Notes: a model not told the origin generated them from the letters alone. Shown: positions 1-11,482, counted from the stretch's first letter. The stretch: 64,000 nucleotides of DNA from Heliopora coerulea (GCA_030142905.1 JASJOG010000079.1:391001-455000), one strand, 5' to 3'. Numbers and translations are program-made.

Positions 1-2
1 AA

Positions 3-3000
3 AACTTTGATGATGATAAATGTTTTAGTAAACAATCGACCAAGTATGTTGCACAAGATAAGCAGATTGAGGATAGATCAAATTCTTTAAACAACCTTTC
101 ACGGGGTGAACTCCTCAAGATTGACAAAATTGACAAGAATCATTTCAAAGATATCCCAAATGTGACTTGTTCTAGTAAAGACAATGAAAGTGACACAAAT
201 TATAGCGTGCTAAACATTGGTGTAAATAATGTGAACAATCTGTTAAGTGACAACAATCAAAGGCCTGATGAAAAATCCATCAAAATTCTTGAGCCTAATG
301 GACGTACGAAAGGAAGGATGGTGCCCATTACTAAGGAGATAGGAAAAATCTCTAGAGTAAGTGATTCAACCCTTCAATCTTCACGAGTAGAGTCTGGTAA
401 CGAGGCAACGGATGAAGAAGAAAATAGTCCTCCTGATACTGATACTCCAGTTATTATCTCGGCCTGTAGTTGCAAGACAGCAGCGTGTCTTGGCCCTCGT
501 AGACACTCAAATCTTGAGAAGCATTTGTCACACAAATCAACTAAGGAACAACTTATTGCAGTTAATTTAGCAGAAGATGAATCGAGAGCCTCCAGTGTTG
601 ACAGTACTATAAAGAAGCTCGTTGATGATGTTGTTGTGGTGGTTACAAACCTTCCAAGTTCTGTCTCTTCTGAAATCCTCTATAAATGGTTTAAACTAAA
701 ATGTCAGGGTGTCAAGGAAGCAAGTCTGAAAAACAAGCCAGGTTGTGGAGAAGTAAAGTTCAAGAGTAAAATAGAAATGGAAAAGTGTGTTAAGCGAATG
801 GACAAAACGTTTTGGTTTGGCCAGAAAATACATGTTCGTCCAAAAACACCCAAAAAGGAGCGAGAAGTTGAGAAGAAACTACCACAGCACTTGCATTGTA
901 AACTGCAAAATGAGCTCCAGCAAAAGGACCAAAACCAACAGCAACAACAACCACAGCAAACCCAACAGGATCGTCAACCACAACATAGAATACCACCAAA
1001 ACGGGACACCTTACAAGACGAAACTAGTCCCATGCAGAATGAGGAGTATTCTTCCACAGTAAGTTTTTCCCCAAATGACAAGACTTGCAACATCTTTGCA
1101 GTTAATAGTGAACCTACCTCCGTCAAAGGTGGACCGTCGATTACTGACTCCTTTTTGGAAGCTATTAAGATTTCTCCGTCTGATTCAAAGGATTCAGAGA
1201 AGTGCAAAGTCAATTCTATTAAAGTATTAAAAAATGAGATAAGGGAAAATGAGTACATCGAACAAAACGTATGTGACTATGGATCGTTTGCCGAGGAAAT
1301 AAAAGTAGAACACAAAGGTTTTACATGCAGTAGTGAAGCTATCCCACTAGCGGCCTGCGTGAATGACAGTGGAGGTCGTTCAAATTCTGTAACATTCAAC
1401 CCTGAAATGAGAGAGAGGGTTAAAATCAATGATAAGAGTAGACAATCTAAAGAAAACTCGATCGAGGACCAAGGCTACACAACTTGTGAATTAGCGCATG
1501 GACAGTCAGTAACTTCTGATGTCAGTAAGACGCAAAAAAACGTCTTCACTGTTTCTGTGAATAATTTACCCCACTTCGTGTCTGACAAAAAGCTCTACAA
1601 TTGCTTTAATAAGAAATGCCAGGGAGTCAAGAAAGCGTATCGGACTAAGAGGCATGGTTGTGGTGAAGTGATTTTCCAAAGTAAAGAAGAGATGGAAATG
1701 TGCGTGAAAAAGATGGACAACACTTATCAGTTTGGAGGGGGGAATGGTCGAATACATGTTAGAGCCAAAGAGAGCGAAAGAAAACAAGATAAATCAAAAC
1801 AACAGGGCCAACACGGGAAGGAACAAAAAAAGCATCAGCAACATCGACAAGGCCCATCAAGAAGTCGTGTCAAAGAAAATAAAAGTTCCTTTTCGGCAAA
1901 TGGAAAAAATTCTTTACAAAGTGACTCTTTCTTTCCTGAAATGTTTTACGGTGAGTTCATTTCTCTTGAAGACAGATCATCCGCTTGTGAAGATAAGACA
2001 ACTGCATCTCATAGTTCCTGGAACTCAGAGACCCCCCTTTTCGATAAGAGCCATTTGAAGAAACCAGTGACTCAAGATAACATGTCAGTCAATGTGGAGA
2101 AAGATGAAAGCCTTTTTGTGTACAGTAATGCAGCCAATGTAGAAAAAGCAAGTAATCCTGGAGAAGTAACTTCGACAGGTGATGGCTCAGATGACCTTAA
2201 CTCTCAGTCTAAAACGGTGGTGGTGAGAAGTATCCCAAAGAATGTGACGAAAGGTTGCTTTCGTCAGTTTATTGAAAGTAAGAATTGTGGAGGCATCTTA
2301 AAATTATCCAAATCGAAGAATCGCCCATTTGCTGTCATTACGTTTGAAACGAAGACTCATGCAGAACGTGCATTGAAACTATTTGATGGTCTGCACTGGA
2401 AAGGAGAAACGCTAAATGCTAAAATTAGGTTTTCTAAACCAGCTTCAGAAGACAAACAGATTGAATCCGAACTAAAAGAAAGATTGTGTGATAAGTTTTA
2501 TTCTGAAAGTTTTACCGTTAAGCTGCATAATGTTTCTCCTTTAACAACCTGTACAGAACTTGAGGGATTCATAAGGGAACAATGTGAAGCCGTTGTAATT
2601 TCTAAACTTGTCAAAGCAGAAAAGGTGTACATTGTTGAACTGAAAACTGAAGATGACTGCAGCATGGTGTGTCAAACAATTAGTGGAAAGACTTTACACG
2701 GACGAAAAATCGTAACAACTTGGGCGAATAAATCGGATAACAAAGGGGTAAGAGAAGAGCCATATGTCGTTATCAGCAATCTCAACCCTCAATTTCAAGA
2801 GAAAGCTGTCAAAGAAACTTTTGACGTACATTGTCAAGGAGTAACTAGAGTGCAGAAGCACCCTAACATGCGCTTTGCTCGCATTTACTTTGACTCTGCC
2901 GATTTAGCCACAAAAGCTGCCCAACTGATGGATGAGTTTGTTATGGGCCACAGAAAGCTTAAAGTCACTTTAGGTATTGACGCTTTAAGGGAAACGCAAA

Positions 3001-6000
3001 AGGTTTGGTATGGCCAACTTGAAAAATACATCGACGACTTGGAGAACCGGAGTGCAGAGCTTTTGCACAATAATACCTGTAAACTGAACGATCTTGAAAA
3101 GTCATTTGAAGAATTACATCGGACACGCCCGAGGAAAGCTTCCCTAGAACAGTTTGAACAATATGAAGAAGCTCGGAAAACGTGCAAGCAGAAACAAAAG
3201 GAGCTAAAAGACCAAAGAGAGGAGTTTCTTAGTAAATACAAACAGCTCACTGATCTTCTCCTTGTCGAAGCGAAAGAACACCTGAGGGTAGATGGTGAAA
3301 AAAGTGCCAAAAAAGTGATTGCTAAACACAAGAAAGCCATAACAAGGGAATTTAAGAGATTTGAGGCCAGCCTACCAATTTATGCAAAACGAAGAGAAAT
3401 TATCGAAGTCCTTTGTAAAAATCAAGCACTTGTCCTTAAAGGAGAGACGGGTTCAGGCAAGAGTACTCAACTCGCACAATACCTTGCCGACGATTTATTT
3501 TCTAAACCTAACAGCATAGTTGTAACACAACCACGCAAGGTCGCAGCTGTAACCTTAGCAAGGCAAGTTGCGAAGGAGTATGGATGTTCTGTTGGAGAAG
3601 AGGTGGGTTACCATGTTGGCTTTGGCCAAAAGACGAGTCGTAAGACAATTATGAAGTTTGTCACTGACCGCATTCTACTGAATGAAATACTCAAAGAAAG
3701 GAACAGTATCGAACAGTACTCATGTATAATCGTCGATGAAGCTCATGAAAGAAGTATCCACACAGATTTACTATTAGCTACGATCAAACAAATTATGCAG
3801 AATCACCCTAATCTCAGACTGATTCTAACCTCAGCAACAATAAATACCGACATATTTCAAAGATACTACGACTTCTGTCCTGTTGTAAACGTTCAGGGAA
3901 GAACGTTTCCTGTGGAACGAGTCTATGTGAAAGAACGTCCAAGTGATTACGTTGATAGTGTGTATGAAAAAGCAGTTGAAGTGTTTGAAAGTGGCGAGCA
4001 AGGAGATATTCTGATATTCTTAACTCAGCAAAATGAAATTGAGAAAACATGCGAGAGGTTAGAGAAGCGATTTGGGGATGATAGCGTAATTTTGCCTCTT
4101 CACGGGAAACTCCAGGCAGAAGACCAAGAGATGGTGTTCAAGCCAACACCGCAGGGGAAGCGGAAGGTTGTTGTAGCAACAAATATTGCGGAAACGTCAG
4201 TCACAATCGATGGAATTCGATTTGTGATTGATTCAGGAATGGTAAAGGAGCCCTCAATTGATCCCATACGCAATATGACCATTCTGGATGTAAACATGAT
4301 TAGCCGGAGTTCTGCATTGCAGAGATCTGGTCGAGCAGGTCGCACAGCTCCTGGTAAATGTTACTGTATGTACACTTATGAAGATTTCAACGACATGAAA
4401 CGAGATCCGGAGCCAGAGATTTTAAAGATGCATCTTGGAATGGCCGTCTTACAGTTGCTAAGCTTAGGAGTTAGAAATATCGAGCAGTTTGATTTCATTG
4501 AAGCCCCACCACGCCAGGTGGTAGTTAAAGCTGAAGAAAGTTTAAAGCAGCTGGGAGCTCTTGACCAAAATGGGACATTGACTGGTTTAGGAAAGAAGAT
4601 GGTGGAACTTCCCACTGATCCAAAGATATCTAAGGCGTTACTGGAGGGACTGAGAAGAGGCTGTGGAGAAGAAATTATTACAGTCGCCGCGTTAATGGCG
4701 GGTGGTCGTGATGTCTTTTACCATGGAGATACTGCTGAAAAGAGAGACAGATGCGCCATCCAAAAGCAAGAATTTTGCACTACAAGTGGAGATCTCCTTA
4801 GCGCACTTCAGGTTTACAAATTGTGGTCTAATAAGCCTGAGAAGAAACAAAGCCAATGGTGTATGGAAAACGCTTTGAATGCCAAATCCCTTCGCTTAAC
4901 TAGAGAGACCATTAGAGAGATCAAATACGCTTTGACAAAGCTTCAAATCATAAAATCCCCTTCTAAATTGGAAGCGACGTCTTTAAATCTCGAGCTTGAT
5001 TTGCGCAAAAGTCTTTTAGCTGGATACTCAGAAAATATTGCTTGGTCTAAGGGTCACGAGAAAGTGGGTTATACAGTCGCTCAGTCAAACCAAAATGCAC
5101 GAATCCACCCTTCGTCGGTTCTTTCCAGCCTAAGTTGTCAGCCACACTGGATTTTATTCCAGGAAATGCGACGCACGTCTGAGACGTTTCTGTGTAACGT
5201 CACCCCAATAGAAAAGGAATGGTTGGCTGAGGTGGCTATGCACATGCTGCCGTTTGTTGATGAAGATAAAATCCGTAGGTGGCAAACTGTTCGGGAGAGT
5301 ATACAACCCCTTGGACCTGCCCTGGTCAAGTCTCTTATTGGCTTACAAGGCTCGACGCTGAGACAGATTGAGCATTCTGTATTGGAATATGCAGTAGAAC
5401 ATATTCAAGAGCCCGGTGTGGCTGGAATATCTCAATCTCCTGCATTCTGTTCTATTGACTGCAACGTTGAGGAAGGATTCGTGGATATTTATGCATCGGC
5501 AGAATGCTTAGAGGATGCAAAATATAAAGTCAAAGAGGTTATTGACAACAAGCGAAGAGACCTTCTTGATGGTGGCAGGGAGATTATAATTTCAAATGTT
5601 GGATCCCTGAAAGCTTTGATTGGAAACGACATGAAAACACGAGCAATCCTGCAACCCGGAGAATTTTGTAAGTTGGATGTCTTCTTGGAGAAAGAAGATG
5701 TAAACTGTGACGTAGATCCAGTAGAGGTTCTGTGGGCACTAAAAGACGCGGGGAACGTCGTTCACTTCAATGTAACCTCAACTCAAAAGTCGCACTGCAA
5801 CAGATGGGGGACGGTCACCTACAGCAGTCCTGAAGAAGCTAAAGAAGCAAAGCAAGTCGTGGAGGATGGTTTTGATGCGACAGATCTGCCCAACAACGTA
5901 CTGAGCATTCAGCTCAATCCATGCCATACAGAGCCTGTACAGCCACAAAAGTCTATATCGATTACAGGTACTCGGGTAGTCGTCACATGGTATCCTTATC

Positions 6001-7757
6001 CGTCTACATGCAAAGCATATGTAAGGTGTTGTAATGACGAGGCCACTAAAGAATTGTGTTGCAAGCTCAATGATACAGTTATGCCAAGATCATTGGAGAA
6101 ATATAAAGCCAGTGTGAATGAGAAAACTGGTGACATTAAATTAGCTATTAGCAATTTTGATGATGAAAGAACTGTAACTGAGATGATCAGTGCCTGTGGC
6201 TATCAATGTGATCCCAGCTCAATTTCTAAGATTACTGTCCCGTCATACCGTGGTGGCAAATTTGTGCGAATGGAAGAAGAAAAAAGAAAACTCTTTGAGC
6301 TTGTGAAAAAATTCGGACAAATTCATGTGGTTGACGTCCGATCTGATAAAAGTGAGAAATTAATTGCTAACGTAGTTTTTGTCGGCTTTGAAGACGCAAT
6401 GAAAGCCATCAAGGAATTAAATGGAAAGATCGGCGAGCTAGGTGAACGAGCAGTTTACTTGGATGCTGATGACATAAGCGAAATCAACTGTAATAAAAGA
6501 TTGTACAGCAAGATAAAAGCGGCAGTGAAAAAAGTCGCGGAGCGTGAGGAAGTCGATTTGAACGAAATCAAGAATGGTAGAGAAATAAAGATAAAAGTTA
6601 CTGGAAACCGGGGTGAAATTGTACAGATGGTTGGAGCACAGATAGCCGACATTGTATCTGTCAAGTCTGCAACGATTGAGGACTTAGCCGTGGCGAGGCG
6701 CTTATCAAGTAGTTATGGTCGTAGCAAGCTGAAGACGATTCAGAGAGAAAGTGGTGCTTTGATTTGGTCAAATATGATAGACGGCTGTATTCAAATCACT
6801 GGATCCCCTGAAGCAAAGGAACAAGCGTTCAGGCAAGTCAAAGAGTTGGTTTCACAAATGATGGAAAACACGGTCACGGAGATTTCATTGAAGGGCCCGA
6901 ATATACCAACAGGAACCATCCGCGAAATGCTAATGCAATTTGGAAGAGATCTAAAAGGATTGGTGGAGAATGGAGAAGAATGTCAAGTGGAAATGGATAT
7001 CAGACGAAGAAAGCTCATTTTACGCGGCTCCAAAGACGTGGAGAATGTTCGGGAAAGGGTTGACCAGTTTCTTAACCAGTTACGTCTTCCTCATCAACGA
7101 CGCATCGTAAACGAAGTAAAGGAAGTATGTCCGGTTTGCATTGATAAAGTTGATGAACCATATCATCTAAACGTATGCGGTCATTGCTACTGTTCAGCTT
7201 GCATGAACCAATATATTACTTCGCCATTCGATTCTGTAAAGAGTGCCAGTATGTTTCCTTTGAAATGTCTTTATGATAACTGCCATTATCCTCTTACAAT
7301 GGAAGACTTCCAGGCATTTTTGAAGAAAGATCAAATTGAACAGTTAAATCGAATATCCTTTGAAAGTTTTGTGATTGGCAGTGACAAGTACAAGTCTTGT
7401 TCGTCACCTGATTGTTCTTGGGTGTACAAATCCACTTCAAGACCCAAGGTCTTCGTTTGCCCCGAGTGTAAGACAAGAGTGTGTCGAAGTTGTGGCAACC
7501 TTCCCCATGAGCTATACGATACATGCGAGGCCTACAGAATGACCAAAGATCCCTCGAAAGCAGATGAACTTTACGAGAAATGGGTTTCCCAAGCAAATAC
7601 GAGGAAGTGTCCAAAGTGCTCAGTAATGATAGAGAAGAATCAAGGATGTTCGCATGTACACTGTACGTTGTGTGAGGCACACATATGTTGGAAATGTGGA
7701 AAGTATTTTAAAAGTAGAGGCCAGTGTTACGATCATATAAATGACTGTAAAAGATAA
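3..7757 (+). CDS. RRM-DEAH RNA helicase-RBR E3 ubiquitin ligase fusion (5' partial)
   Basis: The frame is open from the first bases of the window to TAA at 7755-7757. The GTG at 162 is not a start and the first in-frame ATG comes well inside, so the 5' end is missing. Five RRM-like folds lie at about 630-850, 1545-1770, 2211-2440, 2502-2730 and 2757-2975; the first two share CQGVK and GCGEV and look like duplicates. A Gln-rich linker lies at 900-975 and a charged coiled-coil region at 3015-3250. The helicase core has GETGSGKST (3441-3467), DEAH (3735-3746), an SAT motif and QRSGRAGR (4320-4343), then HA2 and OB-like regions. The C-terminus is RING1 (CPVC from 7128), IBR and RING2; RING2 keeps the catalytic Cys of the RBR family (TGT at 7647). 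The order resembles plant DEAH11/DEAH12 proteins. Expected activity is ATP-driven RNA remodelling coupled to ubiquitin transfer. Substrate and partners are unknown. Confidence 0.93.
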   Translation, partial: NFDDDKCFSKQSTKYVAQDKQIEDRSNSLNNLSRGELLKIDKIDKNHFKDIPNVTCSSKDNESDTNYSVLNIGVNNVNNLLSDNNQRPDEKSIKILEPNGRTKGRMVPITKEIGKISRVSDSTLQSSRVESGNEATDEEENSPPDTDTPVIISACSCKTAACLGPRRHSNLEKHLSHKSTKEQLIAVNLAEDESRASSVDSTIKKLVDDVVVVVTNLPSSVSSEILYKWFKLKCQGVKEASLKNKPGCGEVKFKSKIEMEKCVKRMDKTFWFGQKIHVRPKTPKKEREVEKKLPQHLHCKLQNELQQKDQNQQQQQPQQTQQDRQPQHRIPPKRDTLQDETSPMQNEEYSSTVSFSPNDKTCNIFAVNSEPTSVKGGPSITDSFLEAIKISPSDSKDSEKCKVNSIKVLKNEIRENEYIEQNVCDYGSFAEEIKVEHKGFTCSSEAIPLAACVNDSGGRSNSVTFNPEMRERVKINDKSRQSKENSIEDQGYTTCELAHGQSVTSDVSKTQKNVFTVSVNNLPHFVSDKKLYNCFNKKCQGVKKAYRTKRHGCGEVIFQSKEEMEMCVKKMDNTYQFGGGNGRIHVRAKESERKQDKSKQQGQHGKEQKKHQQHRQGPSRSRVKENKSSFSANGKNSLQSDSFFPEMFYGEFISLEDRSSACEDKTTASHSSWNSETPLFDKSHLKKPVTQDNMSVNVEKDESLFVYSNAANVEKASNPGEVTSTGDGSDDLNSQSKTVVVRSIPKNVTKGCFRQFIESKNCGGILKLSKSKNRPFAVITFETKTHAERALKLFDGLHWKGETLNAKIRFSKPASEDKQIESELKERLCDKFYSESFTVKLHNVSPLTTCTELEGFIREQCEAVVISKLVKAEKVYIVELKTEDDCSMVCQTISGKTLHGRKIVTTWANKSDNKGVREEPYVVISNLNPQFQEKAVKETFDVHCQGVTRVQKHPNMRFARIYFDSADLATKAAQLMDEFVMGHRKLKVTLGIDALRETQKVWYGQLEKYIDDLENRSAELLHNNTCKLNDLEKSFEELHRTRPRKASLEQFEQYEEARKTCKQKQKELKDQREEFLSKYKQLTDLLLVEAKEHLRVDGEKSAKKVIAKHKKAITREFKRFEASLPIYAKRREIIEVLCKNQALVLKGETGSGKSTQLAQYLADDLFSKPNSIVVTQPRKVAAVTLARQVAKEYGCSVGEEVGYHVGFGQKTSRKTIMKFVTDRILLNEILKERNSIEQYSCIIVDEAHERSIHTDLLLATIKQIMQNHPNLRLILTSATINTDIFQRYYDFCPVVNVQGRTFPVERVYVKERPSDYVDSVYEKAVEVFESGEQGDILIFLTQQNEIEKTCERLEKRFGDDSVILPLHGKLQAEDQEMVFKPTPQGKRKVVVATNIAETSVTIDGIRFVIDSGMVKEPSIDPIRNMTILDVNMISRSSALQRSGRAGRTAPGKCYCMYTYEDFNDMKRDPEPEILKMHLGMAVLQLLSLGVRNIEQFDFIEAPPRQVVVKAEESLKQLGALDQNGTLTGLGKKMVELPTDPKISKALLEGLRRGCGEEIITVAALMAGGRDVFYHGDTAEKRDRCAIQKQEFCTTSGDLLSALQVYKLWSNKPEKKQSQWCMENALNAKSLRLTRETIREIKYALTKLQIIKSPSKLEATSLNLELDLRKSLLAGYSENIAWSKGHEKVGYTVAQSNQNARIHPSSVLSSLSCQPHWILFQEMRRTSETFLCNVTPIEKEWLAEVAMHMLPFVDEDKIRRWQTVRESIQPLGPALVKSLIGLQGSTLRQIEHSVLEYAVEHIQEPGVAGISQSPAFCSIDCNVEEGFVDIYASAECLEDAKYKVKEVIDNKRRDLLDGGREIIISNVGSLKALIGNDMKTRAILQPGEFCKLDVFLEKEDVNCDVDPVEVLWALKDAGNVVHFNVTSTQKSHCNRWGTVTYSSPEEAKEAKQVVEDGFDATDLPNNVLSIQLNPCHTEPVQPQKSISITGTRVVVTWYPYPSTCKAYVRCCNDEATKELCCKLNDTVMPRSLEKYKASVNEKTGDIKLAISNFDDERTVTEMISACGYQCDPSSISKITVPSYRGGKFVRMEEEKRKLFELVKKFGQIHVVDVRSDKSEKLIANVVFVGFEDAMKAIKELNGKIGELGERAVYLDADDISEINCNKRLYSKIKAAVKKVAEREEVDLNEIKNGREIKIKVTGNRGEIVQMVGAQIADIVSVKSATIEDLAVARRLSSSYGRSKLKTIQRESGALIWSNMIDGCIQITGSPEAKEQAFRQVKELVSQMMENTVTEISLKGPNIPTGTIREMLMQFGRDLKGLVENGEECQVEMDIRRRKLILRGSKDVENVRERVDQFLNQLRLPHQRRIVNEVKEVCPVCIDKVDEPYHLNVCGHCYCSACMNQYITSPFDSVKSASMFPLKCLYDNCHYPLTMEDFQAFLKKDQIEQLNRISFESFVIGSDKYKSCSSPDCSWVYKSTSRPKVFVCPECKTRVCRSCGNLPHELYDTCEAYRMTKDPSKADELYEKWVSQANTRKCPKCSVMIEKNQGCSHVHCTLCEAHICWKCGKYFKSRGQCYDHINDCKR

Positions 7758-8377
7758 TATCGTATTCGAGGTAGAATTGGGACTGGGGGATATTAGCCAA
7801 CTCTATTTTATATGAAACGTATTGTAAGTTTGGTGGAAATAAGTATAAATGCTAGCCTACCGAGCACGAAGTTACTCGGACGAACTAAGATTGGTTACAA
7901 AACATGAAATACATGAGTTTCGCATATCAGCTGATCACATGATGCAAGTGCGATTCCACATTTCCAGTGTTCTTTTGGCTTAAGACCTGAAGCATATCAC
8001 GTGATAAAGCAGTCATGTTGCTTTACAGACGTTTTTCTCGAAAATGTCGAATTATTACCCAGTCCCAATTAAGACACCAGAACGATGAATTACATTGGTA
8101 AACATCTACCTGGAATATCAGCGGATTTTTCTTAAAGAAGTATGACATCTACTTAGAGTAGACCATAGAGCACAGAATTACAAGCCAAGATGCAAAACTT
8201 ATACTTCAGAAATCTTAGTTTACAATGATACTAATTGTAATTGCAATAAGATCTTTTGTGTACAGTCTTGAATTGTTCACAGGAACAATATACATTAAGA
8301 ATATGCTAAAGAAACATTTCATATGCAATTGTAACACCAGTGTATGTTTCATTGATATTCAGGACAATTTCGCGTGA

Positions 8378-8383
8378 AATAAA
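8378..8383 (+). terminator. candidate poly(A) signal of the helicase-RBR gene
   Basis: First AATAAA downstream of the stop at 7757, giving a 3' UTR of about 620 bases. I saw no earlier canonical hexamer in 7758-8377, and that stretch holds no other gene. Confidence 0.5.
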
Positions 8384-8502
8384 TGGGTTTACAGATTTCA
8401 CCAGACGTTTTGAGTAAACAGGAGTATAGGACTCCTTTATTGACAGTTATGGAGTCATTTAAGAAAACTTCATTTCAGAATCCCTATGCTCCACATGTCT
8501 AT

Positions 8503-8532
8503 TCACAAGTGATCACATGTGCTCACTTGTGA
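8503..8532. repeat. short inverted repeat
   Basis: TCACAAGTGA at 8503-8512 and its exact complement TCACTTGTGA at 8523-8532 form a 10-bp stem with a 10-base spacer. It is followed by further CACATGTG-like words. Its role is unknown. Confidence 0.5.
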
Positions 8533-9900
8533 TAACATGTGAGCTTATTTATTTGTGAGCTTTGCTAATTGCCCAGGCCATATGTATCAGTTTGGCGACC
8601 AAGATAAGTGTCATTTCTGGTTTAATGAACTCGGGTTTGTTTAACGAGTTCTGAATTGATCATCGCGGCTACCTGGTTTATTTTCGCTCTAACTCAAAAA
8701 CTGACTTCCATGGACGGGTTGTCAATCGATAACCTACGTATAATTAAACTGAACTTGCAAAATTAAGGAAAATACTAAGCCAAACAAAGAGAGAAAATTT
8801 TACGTGAGTAATGAGCTTCGTCTTGCCAGCCACTAGTGGGACGAGTCCTTTCCTGCTGTAATCCCGTCGCCCACATATGTACTTCAGAGTCAGCCATCCC
8901 ATGAAAACTCCATTTGACCAGGTAACTTAGATTTCACTTTGGCGACGTTACGTCCCCTCCCATATAAACTTGAGGTTAAAATCAATAAGAAATTGTCACA
9001 AAACCAAGGTCTCATGATTAAGGCAAACAAACACAGGAAGCTTTGGTGGCTTACTCCCAAATCAAAATTTTCTACATTATATCCTACGAACAAATTCGTC
9101 ACCAAAAAATTATTTATGAGTTGGTACGGAAAACGTAGAACAACCTTATATGAGAAAAGTTTTGATTGAAAATGATGCATGTGTGCCTTTGGTGTTATGT
9201 TGCGAATCCTGTTTGATTGACAGATTTTGACCCACCTGACCTACGGTCTTTTTGACCAAACGAATGCAAAACACAATTTGACATCACGAGAACATGATCT
9301 AAGGTGGCAGTTATAGGATGGTCTCGGAGACCATGATCCCTCAATTAGTGAAACTGCTGGCTGTTTTTAACTAAATGAGATTCAATACAGTTTTACAGCG
9401 ATTTGGTGAAGAAAAATAAAACAATAAAAAAAATAGGAAGTTTAGGGATCGACCATCCCGGTTTTCTCCTTGGTTACCAAATCTTGAATTTCGACCCCTG
9501 GGAACCCATTATTTTGAAAGACAAGGGAAAATAATTATGTCAATATGACATGTTAAGGCATGTTTTACAACGATTGCGCGAAGCAAATTTGACCTTCAAA
9601 AGAAGCAAAGCCTCATTGTGCCTCAAAAAGCTTTGTTTCCCGTCATCAAGTGTCGGCGAAAGAAACTGGGTGACACCTCACTGATCAAATTTGTCAGCTA
9701 CGCCCTCAGAATGCTGAAGAACTGTAAGCTTTAGTGGGTTTGTATAATTTCTTCAGCAATTTCAAATTTCTAATCTCCAACAGCACGCCGAGGTCCTTTA
9801 TAAATTGACCAGGAAAATCAAAATTCATTTCATACGTTAAAAGTAAAGTTGCCTTCAACATTTTGGCTAAAGTACAGCTTTGCGATGGTTTACAAACCGC
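8533..9900. other. intergenic stretch without recognisable gene
   Basis: Only short ORFs on both strands, with no domain-like sequence and no clear repeat boundary. It separates the helicase-RBR gene from the convergent phosphorylase-Death gene. Confidence 0.5.
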
Positions 9901-9904
9901 TGAC

Positions 9905-10413
9905 AGTTCAGTGTTATGTCCGGTTCAAACGTCGAATACCCAAATTATTTTATTTGACCTCTGATTCAAACGTCGCATTTAAAGTCGAATAAAATGATTA
10001 AAACCCCGTTAAAACAAACATACTGGTCAGCAGATTCTGTGACAACACCAAAGAAACATGGCGAAACCGAATGGAGAAAGATTGTTTAGCATTTATAAAG
10101 TCATTCGAGAGTCAAGACGACAGCGAAAAATGTGAACACGTAGTTTACAATATCTTATGATGTGAAAAAAAAACGCCTAGTGCAGATTTGCGTAATTCTG
10201 CTTTTGCTAGCAATCCTACATTAAAATAATTTATGTATTATATTCGGCGCATGAAAATTCGACGTTTGAATCAATGTCGCACCGGTCGCATTTGACCGGT
10301 CGAATAAAACGACAGGTCGCGTTTGATCAAAACTGTCAAATTTAATTGATTGAAACGTCGAACTTATCATGCACTTAATTGAGGAATAGTATTCGGCGCA
10401 TGAAATATTCGAC
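9905..10413. repeat. MITE-like region with repeated 'TCAAACGTCG' words
   Basis: The words TTCAAACGTCGAAT, TTCAAACGTCGCATTT and the reverse form TTCGACGTTTGAATC recur. ATTCGGCGCATGAAA followed by ATTCGAC occurs twice in the same direction, at 10242-10263 and 10391-10413. ACCGGTCGCATTTGACCGGT sits between them. The pattern suggests a degraded non-autonomous DNA element; exact ends are not clear. Confidence 0.45.
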
Positions 10414-10850
10414 AGGAGACTATGTGGAACCATTCAGTCTGACCATTAAATGAAAAACATTGATTTCTATTCTCGGCATTCATTAAGCACAATGCGCATA
10501 TATCAAGCAAGTAACGTGCACGTACTGTATTGACTAATACAGCGTTATATCTGAAGTGTGGTACTGTATATTGAAGCAGTGTCAGAATTATAACTTAAAG
10601 GTAATGCAACACGAATTCTAAAGAGGAATTTTAATGCAATATATCACCGCAACAAAATTTCGTTGAATCACTTTTTTGGGGCAACATTCGAGCGTTAAAA
10701 GTCATTTTTGAAAACCGTATTTGCTTGGGGCCTCGTAGGGCTTCCGATGGGGATCTAGGGGACGAAGTTCCCGGCGGCAGAGCGATTTTAGCAATTTAAA
10801 AGCTCTTGAATTTTAACAATCTTACACGAACTGATTTGTGTTTAATGATA

Positions 10851-10905
10851 ATAATAACAAAAACAATAACAATAACAATAATAATAATAATACTAATAAT
10901 AAAAA
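10851..10905. repeat. AAT/AAC-rich microsatellite
   Basis: Imperfect run of AATAAC and AATAAT units, lying a few hundred bases beyond the stop of the minus-strand phosphorylase-Death gene. Confidence 0.8.
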
Positions 10906-11177
10906 TTGAGTATTAATTGAATAATAAAATTAAATTTTAATAGTCGTTTATAGAAACACATCGCCTCGATACAACCTAAGCTAACTTAAAATAATTGTGA
11001 GGAATACTGTTAAAAAATAAAAAATACCTGTTATCTGATAACTGGTTTTTTTATGTGAACAAGCATGCAACATTTGGAATACAACCGGAAGCAAACTAAA
11101 TTACGAATTCTAAAGCTCATTTTACCACTACTAGTAATGTTAAGTTGTACTTGTAAAAACAGAGGGAATTTTTAAAA

Positions 11178-11482
11178 TTAATTACCATCAACAAAATATC
11201 CGGAGAGTACTTTCTGAGATAAAGGCTGCAAATTAGCCTTATTAAGCGCAGCTGCTAACACGTCTCTACTACCACCCCTTTCCGTGTAACGGGTAAGCAT
11301 AGTTAGAGCCTTCGACGTTTCATCCTCACCAACTCTTGAACAACTGATATTTTCAACCTCGTAATCTTCAAATCGCTTTGTTAGGAAGGCTATTTCCTTC
11401 CATTTACGGCAAATTCTTTGTGCTATTTGAACGATTTCATGCATTTGTAATAGAGTAGGGGATTCTTGTCTGCCGTGGTATT
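11178..11482 (-). CDS. exon 5 of the PNP-Death gene (Death domain, stop)
   Basis: Acceptor TTGACAG after a clear TTCTTCCTCTCC tract; TAA at 11180-11178. It encodes about 100 residues, nearly all a Death-fold six-helix pattern (RKWKEIAFLTKRF, ETSKALTMLTRY, GGSRDVLAAAL). The Trp in RKW and the ALTML...Y...GG run are typical of Death domains. Confidence 0.75.

Noticed and set aside
162..164. Start codon of the helicase-RBR gene
   Set aside because: It is GTG in an animal gene, and the same frame is open back to the window edge, so the gene is truncated rather than starting here.
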